A program made the translations under genes and the position numbers. A stretch of DNA of 22,813 nt from NCBI GenBank assembly GCA_026990095.1, contig JALSIL010000174.1, positions 1 through 22,813 of the forward strand, in the 5' to 3' direction. The notes beneath the pieces were generated by a model. It searched no databases. It was given only the letters and a program-made list of their open reading frames with translations, and had not been told where the DNA came from. This stretch comes from Lysobacterales bacterium (GTDB taxonomy: Bacteria > Pseudomonadota > Gammaproteobacteria > Xanthomonadales > Marinicellaceae). Positions 1 through 7,835 of this stretch are shown here, piece by piece; positions within the stretch are counted from its first letter, which is position 1; every line of letters begins with the position of its first letter.

Positions 1-1
1 T

Positions 2-853
2 GGTGGTTCTGGTACGCGTTTATACCCATTAACGCATTCCATCAGTAAGCAATTATTACCGATTTACGACAAGCCGATGATTTATTATCCGCTAACAACA
101 CTCATGCTGGCTGGTATTCGTGACATTTTAATCATTAATACACCGCATGAACAAGCCTTGTTTCAAAAGTTGCTCGGTGATGGCTCGCAATGGGGAATCA
201 ATATCACCTATGCAGCGCAACCAGATCCAGGTGGTTTGGCTCAAGCTTATTTAATCGGTGAAAAATTTGTAGACAATCACCCTTCGTGCTTAATCCTAGG
301 TGACAATATTTACCACGGTTCGGGTATGGTTGATTTATTAAACAAAGCCGATGATCGAACAACTGGCGCAACCGTCTTTGGCTATCGAGTTACAGACCCT
401 GAGCGTTATGGTGTGGCAGAATTTGATGAGTCAGGAAAAGTCATAGATTTAGAAGAAAAACCTAAAAAGCCACGCTCAAATTATGCAGTTACTGGGTTGT
501 ATTTTTACGACAACCAAGCCTGTGATATTGCCAAAAACCTCAAACCCTCTCCTCGTGGAGAACTAGAAATTACCGATTTGAACAAAGTCTATCTGCAACA
601 AGATGAATTAATGGTGGAATTAATGGGTCGTGGTTATGCTTGGCTGGATACAGGCACGCATGATTCATTGACCGATGCCAGTAATTTTATTGCCACCATC
701 GAGAAACGTCAGGGCATTAAAATAGCTTGCCCAGAAGAGATTGCTTTTAAAGCAGATTGGATAACTGCCGATGACGTCACTCACTTAGCTCAACCCATCA
801 GTAAAAATGGTTATGGTCAATATTTGTTAAGCTTGGTTGAAGAAAGTTCATGA
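2..853 (+). CDS. rmlA: Glucose-1-phosphate thymidylyltransferase (5' end cut by window)
   Basis: This enzyme joins dTTP and glucose 1-phosphate to give dTDP-glucose, the first step of dTDP-L-rhamnose synthesis, in the cytoplasm. The reading frame is open from base 2 and starts with GGSGTRLYPLT, the nucleotide-binding glycine-rich loop. By comparison with E. coli RmlA only about 8-10 N-terminal residues lie outside the window. Further family motifs are LGDNIYHG, the sugar-binding LEEKP, GELEITDLN, and GYAWLDTGTH near the C-terminus. Resemblance to E. coli RmlA is strong along the whole length. Its stop codon overlaps the rmlC start (ATGA). The usual partner rmlB is not in the window and may lie upstream, which is inference. 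Confidence 0.95.
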   Translation, partial: GGSGTRLYPLTHSISKQLLPIYDKPMIYYPLTTLMLAGIRDILIINTPHEQALFQKLLGDGSQWGINITYAAQPDPGGLAQAYLIGEKFVDNHPSCLILGDNIYHGSGMVDLLNKADDRTTGATVFGYRVTDPERYGVAEFDESGKVIDLEEKPKKPRSNYAVTGLYFYDNQACDIAKNLKPSPRGELEITDLNKVYLQQDELMVELMGRGYAWLDTGTHDSLTDASNFIATIEKRQGIKIACPEEIAFKADWITADDVTHLAQPISKNGYGQYLLSLVEESS

Positions 854-1407
854 AAGTAACCCAAACAAAACTCTCTGGAGCCATGGTGTTTGAGCCTCAA
901 GTCTTTGGTGATGAACGCGGTTTTTTTATGGAAACATGGAATCAACAACGTTACAAAGAAGTTGGACTCGATGTTACTTTCGTTCAATCCAACCTTTCCA
1001 AATCTGCCAAAGGGGTTTTGCGGGGGTTGCATTTTCAAAACCCAAATCCACAAGGAAAACTGGTGCAGATATTAACAGGTGAGGTCTTTGATGTTGCGGT
1101 TGATATTCGCCAAGGTTCCCCTACTTTTGGGCAGTGGCATGCTGAAATATTAACAGGCGATAACCACAAGCAATTTTATATTCCCGAAGGTTTTGCCCAT
1201 GGTTTTTGTGTTTTATCCGAAACGGCTATATTTTCTTATATGTGCACCAACCTGTATTCACCAAAAGATGAAACCTCCTTGATTTGGAATGATGCAAGCA
1301 TCGGCATTGAGTGGCCAATTAGCCACCCTTCTTTATCTGCAAAAGATGCAAGTGCACTAAGACTAAGCGATATTCCAAGCAACAAGCTACCTGTATTTAT
1401 GCCATGA
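850..1407 (+). CDS. rmlC: dTDP-4-dehydrorhamnose 3,5-epimerase
   Basis: RmlC epimerises dTDP-4-keto-6-deoxyglucose at C3 and C5 in dTDP-L-rhamnose synthesis. The 185-residue product is of normal length for this cupin-fold family. The family signatures are visible: DERGFFMETW near residue 21, VLRGLHFQ with the expected catalytic His61, Lys70 in PQGKLVQ, then FDVAVDIRQGSPTFGQW and the IPEGFAHGF strand around residue 111. The ATG overlaps the rmlA stop by four bases, so translation is probably coupled. A start further upstream would run into rmlA. I see nothing truncated or odd. Confidence 0.95.
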   Translation: MKVTQTKLSGAMVFEPQVFGDERGFFMETWNQQRYKEVGLDVTFVQSNLSKSAKGVLRGLHFQNPNPQGKLVQILTGEVFDVAVDIRQGSPTFGQWHAEILTGDNHKQFYIPEGFAHGFCVLSETAIFSYMCTNLYSPKDETSLIWNDASIGIEWPISHPSLSAKDASALRLSDIPSNKLPVFMP

Positions 1408-2300
1408 AAATCTTATTAACAGGTGCAAGCGGACAAGTAGGTTATGAATTGTGGCGTACGCTGCAATTTATCGGAGAAGTCATTCCCACCACTAGCAAAG
1501 GTTATGAAGTGGGTGGCATGCCAACTTTGGCATTAAATATTGCCGATTCGAGTGACATTGAAAAGAAACTCAATGCCATTAATCCAAATATAATCGTTAA
1601 TGCCGCAGCTTATACTGCTGTAGATGACGCAGAAGGCAACCACAGCCTAGCGCAACGCATCAATGCCGATGCACCTGCCATTTTTGCCAAATATTCTGTT
1701 ATTAATGAGGGTTTATTGGTACACTATTCAACAGACTATGTTTTTTCTGGTAATAAAGATACGCCATGGAGAGAAGAAGATGAATGTGACCCACAAGGCA
1801 TTTACGCCAACACCAAGCTTTTAGGTGAGTTGGCTATTTTAGATTCTGGCTGCCAACACATGATTTTTAGAACCGCTTGGGTTTATTCTTATCGTGGCAA
1901 AAACTTTATGAAAACCATGCTCAATTTAGCCAAAGAACACCAAGAACTTAATGTTGTTGACGATCAATACGGCTCCCCAACTTCTGCCAGTTCGATTGCA
2001 TTAGCCACCGCATTAGCCATGAAAAACCCACAAGATGGCCTTTATCACATGACCTCTTCTGGCAAAACAACGTGGTGTAATTTTGCTCGAAAGATATTTT
2101 CAAATGCCGAGCACATGTTGCTTATTGACAACAAGCCCATGGTTCATGGCATTACCACGGATAAATACCCAACACGAGCAAAACGCCCAAGTTATTCGGT
2201 GTTAGATTGTTCAAAACTCAACCAAACACTTGGCATCAAAATGCCAAATTGGCAAACTTCTTTACAACTTTGCATGCAAAACCTTAGGAGATTAAATTGA
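1404..2300 (+). CDS. rmlD: dTDP-4-dehydrorhamnose reductase
   Basis: RmlD makes dTDP-L-rhamnose by NAD(P)H-dependent reduction, the last step of the pathway. The 298-residue product is an extended short-chain dehydrogenase. It has the Rossmann nucleotide loop GASGQVG at residues 7-13, the NAAAYTAVDDAE segment typical of RmlD at about 66-77, STDYVFSG at 109-116, and the catalytic Tyr134-x-x-x-Lys138 (YANTK). The length is normal. The ATG overlaps the rmlC stop by four bases. Its own stop overlaps the TTG start of manC. The operon order rmlA-rmlC-rmlD differs from the common rmlBDAC order but is a known kind of variation. Confidence 0.95.
   Translation: MKILLTGASGQVGYELWRTLQFIGEVIPTTSKGYEVGGMPTLALNIADSSDIEKKLNAINPNIIVNAAAYTAVDDAEGNHSLAQRINADAPAIFAKYSVINEGLLVHYSTDYVFSGNKDTPWREEDECDPQGIYANTKLLGELAILDSGCQHMIFRTAWVYSYRGKNFMKTMLNLAKEHQELNVVDDQYGSPTSASSIALATALAMKNPQDGLYHMTSSGKTTWCNFARKIFSNAEHMLLIDNKPMVHGITTDKYPTRAKRPSYSVLDCSKLNQTLGIKMPNWQTSLQLCMQNLRRLN
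2286..2290 (+). promoter_or_regulatory. Ribosome binding site deciding the TTG start of manC
   Basis: AGGAG lies at this position inside the end of rmlD, six bases before a TTG codon at 2297. No ATG or GTG in the manC frame sits at a suitable distance. The encoded KLIPVILSGGAGTRLWP is the expected family N-terminus, so TTG is the likely start. Confidence 0.7.
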
Positions 2301-3733
2301 AATTAATTCCAGTCATTTTATCTGGAGGAGCAGGCACGCGTTTGTGGCCTGTTTCACGTAGAGCTTACCCAAAACCTTTTATGAAACTCGCCAATGGTAG
2401 CACATTAGCCGAACTCACCTTTGAACGAGCCTTAGATGTTTCTGATGATGGCACTGTTATGACAGTGACATCGCGTGATTATTATTTTATCTGCCGCGAT
2501 ATGTACAGCAAAGTGGCAATGAGTGAAATGCACAAACAAATTTTTATGCTTGAACCAATGGGAAGAAATACCGCTCCTGCCATTGCCTTGGCTGCACTTG
2601 AGGTAAAACAACGTTTTGGCGAAGACGCGGTTATGCTTGTTATGCCATCAGACCACTTGATTAAAGACAAAGAAGCCTTTAAAACAGCCGTAAAAGAAGG
2701 GGCAAAACTTGCCGAGCAAGGATTTATTGCCACTTTTGGTATCCACCCAACCTCACCAGAAACAGGTTACGGTTACATCAAAGCTGGTCAACGCATTGAA
2801 GGATATGATGCCGCACTTATTGACGAGTTTAAGGAAAAACCCGACCTGCAAACGGCAAAAGATTATGTCTCTTCAGGAAATTACACTTGGAACTCAGGCA
2901 TGTTTGCCTTAAGTGCCAAAACTTTACTTGATGAAATGCAAACGACCTCGCCTGATGTCTTAAGTGCTGCTCAAGAATGTTTTGCAACAAAAAACATCCA
3001 ACAATCAGCCATAGAGTTTGATACCAATAGTTTTGCAGCCATGCCAGATATTTCCATAGATTATGCTGTTATGGAACACGCGAAAAAACGTGCTGTGGTG
3101 GACTCAAAATTTGATTGGAATGATATTGGCTCATGGAATTCTATGGCTGGATTAGCTGATCCTGACGAATATGGTAATCGCATTGAGGGCAAAGCCATTG
3201 CCATCGAATCCAATGATTGTTATATCCGCAGTGGTGATCGAATCGTTGCCGCTGTTGGTGTTGATAATCTGACGATAGTGGATACCAAAGACGCCGTCTT
3301 AGTTGCCCACAAAGACCGCTCTCAAGGGGTAAAAGACGTGGTGCAATTTTTGAAATCCAACAACCACGATGCCGCTATTTACCACCAAACTGTTCACCGT
3401 CCTTGGGGAAACTACACTATTTTAGAAGACGAACCCGATTGCAAAGTCAAACGACTAACGGTCAAACCTGGACAAGTTTTATCCTTGCAGAAACACCAAA
3501 GACGCTCAGAACATTGGACGATGGTCAATGGCGAGGCAAAAGTACGTGTTGGCGATGATGAATTTATTTTAAAAAACAACCAATCCACCTACATCCCCAA
3601 AGACACGTTACACCGTTTAGAGAATCCAACTGATAACGACATTGCCTTAATTGAAGTCCAATGCGGCGATTATTTTGGCGAAGACGATATCGAAAGATTC
3701 GAAGACATATATGGCAGAACATCGAATGACTAG
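2297..3733 (+). CDS. manC: Mannose-1-phosphate guanylyltransferase / mannose-6-phosphate isomerase
   Basis: A bifunctional type II enzyme that makes GDP-mannose from mannose 1-phosphate and GTP and can also interconvert mannose 6-phosphate and fructose 6-phosphate. The N-terminal nucleotidyltransferase domain has LSGGAGTRLWPVSR at about residues 8-21, PKPF, EPMGRNTAPAIALAA, MPSDH, and GYGYI. The C-terminal cupin isomerase domain (from about residue 365) begins RPWGNYTILED and contains KPGQVLSLQKHQRRSEHW and the final QCGDYFGEDDIERFEDIYGR. At 478 residues the length matches the AlgA/ManC family. The start is TTG, supported by an AGGAG ribosome site. No phosphomannomutase (manB) is in the window. 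GDP-mannose probably feeds surface polysaccharide, which is inference from the rml neighbours. Confidence 0.93.
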   Translation: MKLIPVILSGGAGTRLWPVSRRAYPKPFMKLANGSTLAELTFERALDVSDDGTVMTVTSRDYYFICRDMYSKVAMSEMHKQIFMLEPMGRNTAPAIALAALEVKQRFGEDAVMLVMPSDHLIKDKEAFKTAVKEGAKLAEQGFIATFGIHPTSPETGYGYIKAGQRIEGYDAALIDEFKEKPDLQTAKDYVSSGNYTWNSGMFALSAKTLLDEMQTTSPDVLSAAQECFATKNIQQSAIEFDTNSFAAMPDISIDYAVMEHAKKRAVVDSKFDWNDIGSWNSMAGLADPDEYGNRIEGKAIAIESNDCYIRSGDRIVAAVGVDNLTIVDTKDAVLVAHKDRSQGVKDVVQFLKSNNHDAAIYHQTVHRPWGNYTILEDEPDCKVKRLTVKPGQVLSLQKHQRRSEHWTMVNGEAKVRVGDDEFILKNNQSTYIPKDTLHRLENPTDNDIALIEVQCGDYFGEDDIERFEDIYGRTSND

Positions 3734-4514
3734 AGAAATAAACCAAGCCTTTTTAACAAGCTGTATTACAACAGCCAAACGCGCAGCAAAATCAGCAGAA
3801 CAAATAATTAAACGTTATTACAAATGCGCACCTGCCACAACAATAAAAGCAGATTTAACACCTGTCACTCAAGCCGACATTGAGTGCGAACAAGTAATCA
3901 AGCAAGTTTTGGCTGCACAATTTCCTGATTTTGGCTTTTATGGTGAAGAAACAGGTAAATCCAATACGGATTCAGAGTTTTTGTGGTTGGTTGACCCAAT
4001 TGATGGCACCAAAAGCTTTGTGCGCGAATACGGATTTTTCTCCACTCAAATTGCATTAATGCACAACAGTGAAGTTATCGTTGGTGTTTCCCATGCACCT
4101 CTCTTTAATGAAACAGCTTGGGCTGCAAAAGGGTTAGGGGCCTTTATTGATGATAAAGCCATACAAATCAGTGAATTTATTAAACCTGAGGACAGTTGTT
4201 ATTCAACTGGGAATTTAAAATCTTTTGCACAATCGGCTGAAAACTGGGAAAAATTACGTCAAGTCATGTGCCTTTGCCATAAAACACGTGGTTATGGCGA
4301 TTTTTACCATTACCATTTATTGGCGGCTGGCAAGTTAGAACTTGTCATTGAGTCTGACTTAAATATTTTAGATATTGCCGCTTTAAGCGTTATCGTCAAA
4401 GAAGCTGGTGGCATGATGACGGATATCTCAGGCAAAGACATTGACCTAGAAACTTCATCTGTATTGGCAGGAAACCTTGCTTCTTACGAACAAGCATTGG
4501 CATTATTGAAGTGA
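3726..4514 (+). CDS. Inositol monophosphatase family phosphatase (HisN/histidinol-phosphatase-like)
   Basis: A Mg-dependent, Li-sensitive-type phosphatase of the inositol monophosphatase superfamily. With the ATG at 3726 the product has 262 residues. Motifs include GEETG at 73-77, DPIDGTKSF (metal-binding Asp90 and Asp93) and the second metal-binding segment LNILDIAAL with Asp216, followed by KEAGG. The usual Trp-Asp of IMPases is Leu-Asp here, which resembles histidinol-phosphatase (HisN) relatives more than CysQ. The substrate cannot be decided from sequence. The open frame extends back to 3651, but that would overlap manC by over 80 bases. ATG at 3711 is a second candidate. The gene overlaps the manC end by eight bases and couples to the next phosphatase through GTGA. 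Confidence 0.82.
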   Translation: MTREINQAFLTSCITTAKRAAKSAEQIIKRYYKCAPATTIKADLTPVTQADIECEQVIKQVLAAQFPDFGFYGEETGKSNTDSEFLWLVDPIDGTKSFVREYGFFSTQIALMHNSEVIVGVSHAPLFNETAWAAKGLGAFIDDKAIQISEFIKPEDSCYSTGNLKSFAQSAENWEKLRQVMCLCHKTRGYGDFYHYHLLAAGKLELVIESDLNILDIAALSVIVKEAGGMMTDISGKDIDLETSSVLAGNLASYEQALALLK

Positions 4515-5311
4515 TTGATTTATTAGCAAAAATTGAGCAAACTGCGGTAGAAGCAGGGCATGCAATTTTAGAAATTTACCAATCAACTGATTTTGGTGTC
4601 GAAATTAAATCGGATAACTCTCCACTAACCAAAGCCGATCTTGCCGCTCACAACATCATTGTGTCGGCGTTACAGAAAATCACACCAGATGTGCCTATTT
4701 TATCCGAAGAATCGGCAGACATTCCCTATTCCATTCGTAAAAAATGGAGCAAATATTGGTTGGTCGATCCCTTAGATGGCACCAAAGAGTTTATCAAGCA
4801 CAATGGTGAATTTACCGTCAATATTGCTTTAATTGAAAAGGGTCACTCTATTCTATCGGTTGTTTATGTTCCCGTCCAAGACATAACCTACAGTGCCGTT
4901 AAAGGTTATGGCGCTTTTAAAAAAGAAAAAGAAAACAGAACTCAAATTCACACAAAAAAACCAGCTCGAAAAAAACCAATTATCGTTGGTTCTCGCTCGC
5001 ACATGTCACAAGATGTGATTGATTATTTAAAAAAACTAGGGAATCATGAATTAGTCTCGATGGGAAGTTCACTCAAGTTTTGCTTAGTGGCTGAAGGCAA
5101 AGCCGATTTGTACCCAAGACTTGGATTAACCAGTGAGTGGGATACGGCAGCCGCTCAATGCATTGTTGAACAAGCAGGCGGTCGAGTGGTCACTTTAGAC
5201 AACCAAACATTAATGTATAACACCAAAGAAGGCCTATTAAACCCTTATTTTATGGTTTATGGTGATGAAAACAGACAGTGGATAATGTCAAATATTAACA
5301 ATGCGGATTAA
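4511..5311 (+). CDS. cysQ: 3'(2'),5'-bisphosphate nucleotidase CysQ
   Basis: CysQ removes the 3'-phosphate from adenosine 3',5'-bisphosphate, a by-product of sulfate assimilation and of 4'-phosphopantetheine transfer. The 266-residue product has the IMPase-superfamily metal motifs: LSEES with Glu66 and Glu67, WLVDPLDGTKEFI with Asp86 and Asp89, and TSEWDTAAAQCIVEQAGG near the C-terminus. GTKEF and the SEWD block are typical of CysQ rather than of true inositol phosphatases. The start is GTG inside the GTGA overlap with the preceding phosphatase. This is the last gene of the six-gene operon. No sulfate-assimilation gene is nearby, so its place here is not explained by pathway. Confidence 0.88.
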   Translation: MIDLLAKIEQTAVEAGHAILEIYQSTDFGVEIKSDNSPLTKADLAAHNIIVSALQKITPDVPILSEESADIPYSIRKKWSKYWLVDPLDGTKEFIKHNGEFTVNIALIEKGHSILSVVYVPVQDITYSAVKGYGAFKKEKENRTQIHTKKPARKKPIIVGSRSHMSQDVIDYLKKLGNHELVSMGSSLKFCLVAEGKADLYPRLGLTSEWDTAAAQCIVEQAGGRVVTLDNQTLMYNTKEGLLNPYFMVYGDENRQWIMSNINNAD

Positions 5312-5312
5312 T

Positions 5313-5347
5313 ATTTCATTACAAAGATTTTTTTAATGAAATTCATT
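5313..5347. repeat. AT-rich inverted repeats between cysQ and fabI
   Basis: Two overlapping symmetries are visible. ATTTCATTA (5313-5321) pairs perfectly with TAATGAAAT (5334-5342). AATGAAATTCATT (5335-5347) is itself a perfect odd palindrome. The stem contains almost no G or C and no T-run follows on the + strand, so it is a poor terminator. It could be an operator of fabI or chance in AT-rich DNA. Confidence 0.35.
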
Positions 5348-5402
5348 CGTAACTAACGTATTATTACACTCTTTAATAATCCGAACTTATTAGGGGACAA
5401 CT

Positions 5403-6194
5403 ATGGGTTTACTATCAGGCAAAAAAGCCTTAATTGTTGGCGTTGCCAGCAACCGTTCAATTGCGTGGTCAATTGCTGAAGCCTTTCACCGTGAAGGTGC
5501 AGAAATTGCTTACACTTATCAAAATGAAAAACTTCTCAAACGCGTAGAAAAAATTGCAGCCATTACAGGCTCGAACATTATGTTACCGTGTGATGTTGCC
5601 AGTGATGAAGAAATTCAAAATGTATTTACTGAATTGGCAAAACATTGGGATGGAGTAGACATCATTGTTCACTCTGTGGGTTTTGCTCCACGCGAGTTAT
5701 TGCAAGGCGATTATTTACAAAATTTAACCCGTGAAGGCTACCATATTGCCATGGATATTAGCTCCTATTCCTTTGCAGCACTTGCCAAAGCAGGACGCTC
5801 AATGATGAAAGGACGCAAAGGCTCAATGCTGACATTAAGTTATCTTGGTGCGGTTAAAGCCATGAGTAATTATAATGTTATGGGCGTTGCCAAAGCCGCA
5901 TTAGAGGCCAATGTTCGATACATGGCCTATTCATTAGGTGCAGAAGGCACGCGTGTTAATGGCATATCAGCAGGACCGATTAAAACTTTAGCGGCATCTG
6001 GTATTGGAAACTTTAAGAAAATGCTCGACCATGTTGCTGAAAAATCACCTCTTCGCACAACCGTCTCACAAGAAGATGTTGCCAATGCAGCCACTTTTAT
6101 GTGTTCTGATTGGGCAAAAGGTATTACAGGTGAAATCACTTATGTGGATGCAGGTTATAACATCATGGGCATGACAGGCTTAGATGCCGATTAA
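5403..6194 (+). CDS. fabI: Enoyl-[acyl-carrier-protein] reductase (NADH), FabI
   Basis: FabI performs the last reduction of each fatty-acid elongation cycle, turning trans-2-enoyl-ACP into acyl-ACP. The 263-residue protein closely resembles E. coli FabI over its whole length. The short-chain dehydrogenase nucleotide loop is LIVGVASNRSIAW at about 10-22. The catalytic tyrosines and lysine correspond to Tyr147, Tyr157 and Lys164 (SYLGA and NYNVMGVAK), shifted by one from E. coli. SVGFAP around residue 93, Met160 and the LAASGI/F loop that line the triclosan pocket in E. coli are conserved, so sensitivity is plausible but untested. ATG has a good AGGGG ribosome site six bases upstream. It appears monocistronic, with the next gene convergent. 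Confidence 0.97.
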   Translation: MGLLSGKKALIVGVASNRSIAWSIAEAFHREGAEIAYTYQNEKLLKRVEKIAAITGSNIMLPCDVASDEEIQNVFTELAKHWDGVDIIVHSVGFAPRELLQGDYLQNLTREGYHIAMDISSYSFAALAKAGRSMMKGRKGSMLTLSYLGAVKAMSNYNVMGVAKAALEANVRYMAYSLGAEGTRVNGISAGPIKTLAASGIGNFKKMLDHVAEKSPLRTTVSQEDVANAATFMCSDWAKGITGEITYVDAGYNIMGMTGLDAD

Positions 6195-6228
6195 GTTTTT
6201 GTTACCGTTTTCACTATCGGGATTTGGG

Positions 6229-7674
6229 TTATTCAAGTATATCTGCATGCACTTGTCCATCCCAAGGATGCATCATCATGCACTCGGTCAAAACCTCAAA
6301 CTGATTAGGAAACTCTTTAATCACGTTTTGAGGGTCAGAAATTAGATTTTTATCTACAATCAAACCAAACTCCACCTTGCCATTGTAGGATAAAATGCTA
6401 ATTCCCATTCCGATGGTGCCATTTTGAGGAACCCAAAACATAATTTTCTTAACCTCCGCCCCAGTTATATAAAGTGGTACTTGCGGACCTGGAACATTGG
6501 TTAATACCGTTGTTGCTTTCTTTGAAAATTGGTCTAACAACAGATTTTGCACTTTTGCAGGAGCCATACCTATGGCACTTAATAGTCCAAATGAGACAAT
6601 GGCTTGTTTGGATTTTTTCAATTCATTCATTTCTTGATGAATAAATTCCAATCTTCTTAGTGGATTACTTTCAAATATTGGTAACTTCAAAAAAACCAGT
6701 CCAAAATGATTTCCAAGGTTTTTAGCGTGTTCTAAAGGACGTAAATTAACAGGAACCGTCGCATTTATAATAATTTCATCGGGGTTCTCTCCCACTTTGA
6801 GCATGTATTCACGCAAAGCTCCTGCTAAATTCGAAATAAGCACATCATTAACCGTCGTGCCTGTGGCATAAGCAATGGCTTTTACATCAGATAATTCTAT
6901 TGAATCAGCCCACGCTGCATTTTTCCTAACACTTAGTTTGGATTTAAATACGGTTTCGGGATCATCAGGCAAGGTTAAGGCATTAAATAACTCTAAACCA
7001 ATATCTGCAATTTCGCTGACGCCTTTTTCCAATAATGCGGGGTTTTGCAGTGCTTCAAAGCCAATAGACTTTATTTGGTTTGCCATTTTCAACGAGTTAG
7101 CAAATTGTTTCTTGGCGGGATTAATCACTGACTTGAGTACGCCAAGTTTGCGATGGTATTCTTTATTATTACTATCAGGAGATAGATTCAAGCTATTTTT
7201 TCGACTCGAACTGGTCATGGAAAGCAAAACTTGAATCAAGGCAATGCCATCAGCATAACAATGGTGAATACGACTGACCAATACAGGTCCTTTGTCATAA
7301 TTTTCAACAATATGAAATTGCCACAAGGGTTTGGCTTTATCCAGTGGCGTTGATGCAAGGTCACTAACAAAATCTTGCAACTCGGCATAATCAGCCTTTC
7401 CTGGCAAAGCAACCCGCCTGACATGTCCCTTTATATCAAAAAACTCATCGTCCTGCCAATAAGTTCCTGATGTAGCGATAACCGCTTTTTGTTTAAACCT
7501 TCGATAACTTAAAAAGTTTTTTTCAATCATATCTAGAAAGACAGCATAATCCGGTAAGTTATCAAGAAACATCAAACCAGTAATCATCATTAAGTTTGAA
7601 GGAGACTCCATTCGCAACCATGCCGTATCGACCTTACGCATGGTTTCTTTATCGTTGTCAAAGTAGTTAAACAT
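6229..7674 (-). CDS. Wax ester synthase / acyl-CoA:diacylglycerol acyltransferase (WS/DGAT)
   Basis: This family esterifies fatty alcohols or diacylglycerol with acyl-CoA to form wax esters or triacylglycerols, usually stored as lipid bodies at the inner membrane. The 481-residue product has the acyltransferase motif HHxxxDG at residues 137-143 (HHCYADG), preceded by PLWQFHIVE, and the second conserved block TTVNDVLISNLAGALREYM. The C-terminal TVLTNVPGPQVPLY segment is also typical. Length is normal for bacterial WS/DGAT (about 450-480). It is convergent with fabI and divergent from the kinase gene. Substrate preference (wax ester or triacylglycerol) cannot be read from sequence. No fatty acyl-CoA reductase is nearby. 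Confidence 0.92.
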   Translation of the reverse strand: MFNYFDNDKETMRKVDTAWLRMESPSNLMMITGLMFLDNLPDYAVFLDMIEKNFLSYRRFKQKAVIATSGTYWQDDEFFDIKGHVRRVALPGKADYAELQDFVSDLASTPLDKAKPLWQFHIVENYDKGPVLVSRIHHCYADGIALIQVLLSMTSSSRKNSLNLSPDSNNKEYHRKLGVLKSVINPAKKQFANSLKMANQIKSIGFEALQNPALLEKGVSEIADIGLELFNALTLPDDPETVFKSKLSVRKNAAWADSIELSDVKAIAYATGTTVNDVLISNLAGALREYMLKVGENPDEIIINATVPVNLRPLEHAKNLGNHFGLVFLKLPIFESNPLRRLEFIHQEMNELKKSKQAIVSFGLLSAIGMAPAKVQNLLLDQFSKKATTVLTNVPGPQVPLYITGAEVKKIMFWVPQNGTIGMGISILSYNGKVEFGLIVDKNLISDPQNVIKEFPNQFEVLTECMMMHPWDGQVHADILE

Positions 7675-7835
7675 GTATTTTTAAATATAAACTCATAGTG
7701 CAGCAATCTTAGCACGCGTTTGGTGATTTTGATAATATTTCTGGTACAGAAACAAAAAACCATAAAATATCAATATTATCTCTATCAAATTTTTCATTTA
7801 GCTATTTTTCAGGTTAGAATAAATTATCGGGATTG
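7675..7835. promoter_or_regulatory. Divergent intergenic region between WS/DGAT and kinase genes
   Basis: This very AT-rich gap must hold both promoters. For the kinase a possible pair is TTTTCA (7791-7796) and TAGAAT (7815-7820) with an 18-base spacer, which would leave only a very short leader. A 9-bp inverted repeat, GATAATATT (7731-7739) and AATATTATC (7772-7780), may be an operator or chance. I found no convincing WS/DGAT promoter by eye. Confidence 0.35.

Noticed and set aside
3651..3725. Longer N-terminus for the first IMPase-family phosphatase
   Set aside because: It would overlap manC by 83 bases and the extra residues look unlike the family's start. ATG at 3711 stays possible.
5313..5342. 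Terminator after cysQ
   Set aside because: The stem is almost pure A/T and no T-run follows on the + strand, so it should be too weak. Kept only as a low-confidence repeat.
7731..7780. 9-bp inverted repeat as a second mobile element
   Set aside because: There is no flanking duplication, the repeat is pure AT-rich sequence, and its length is within chance for such DNA.
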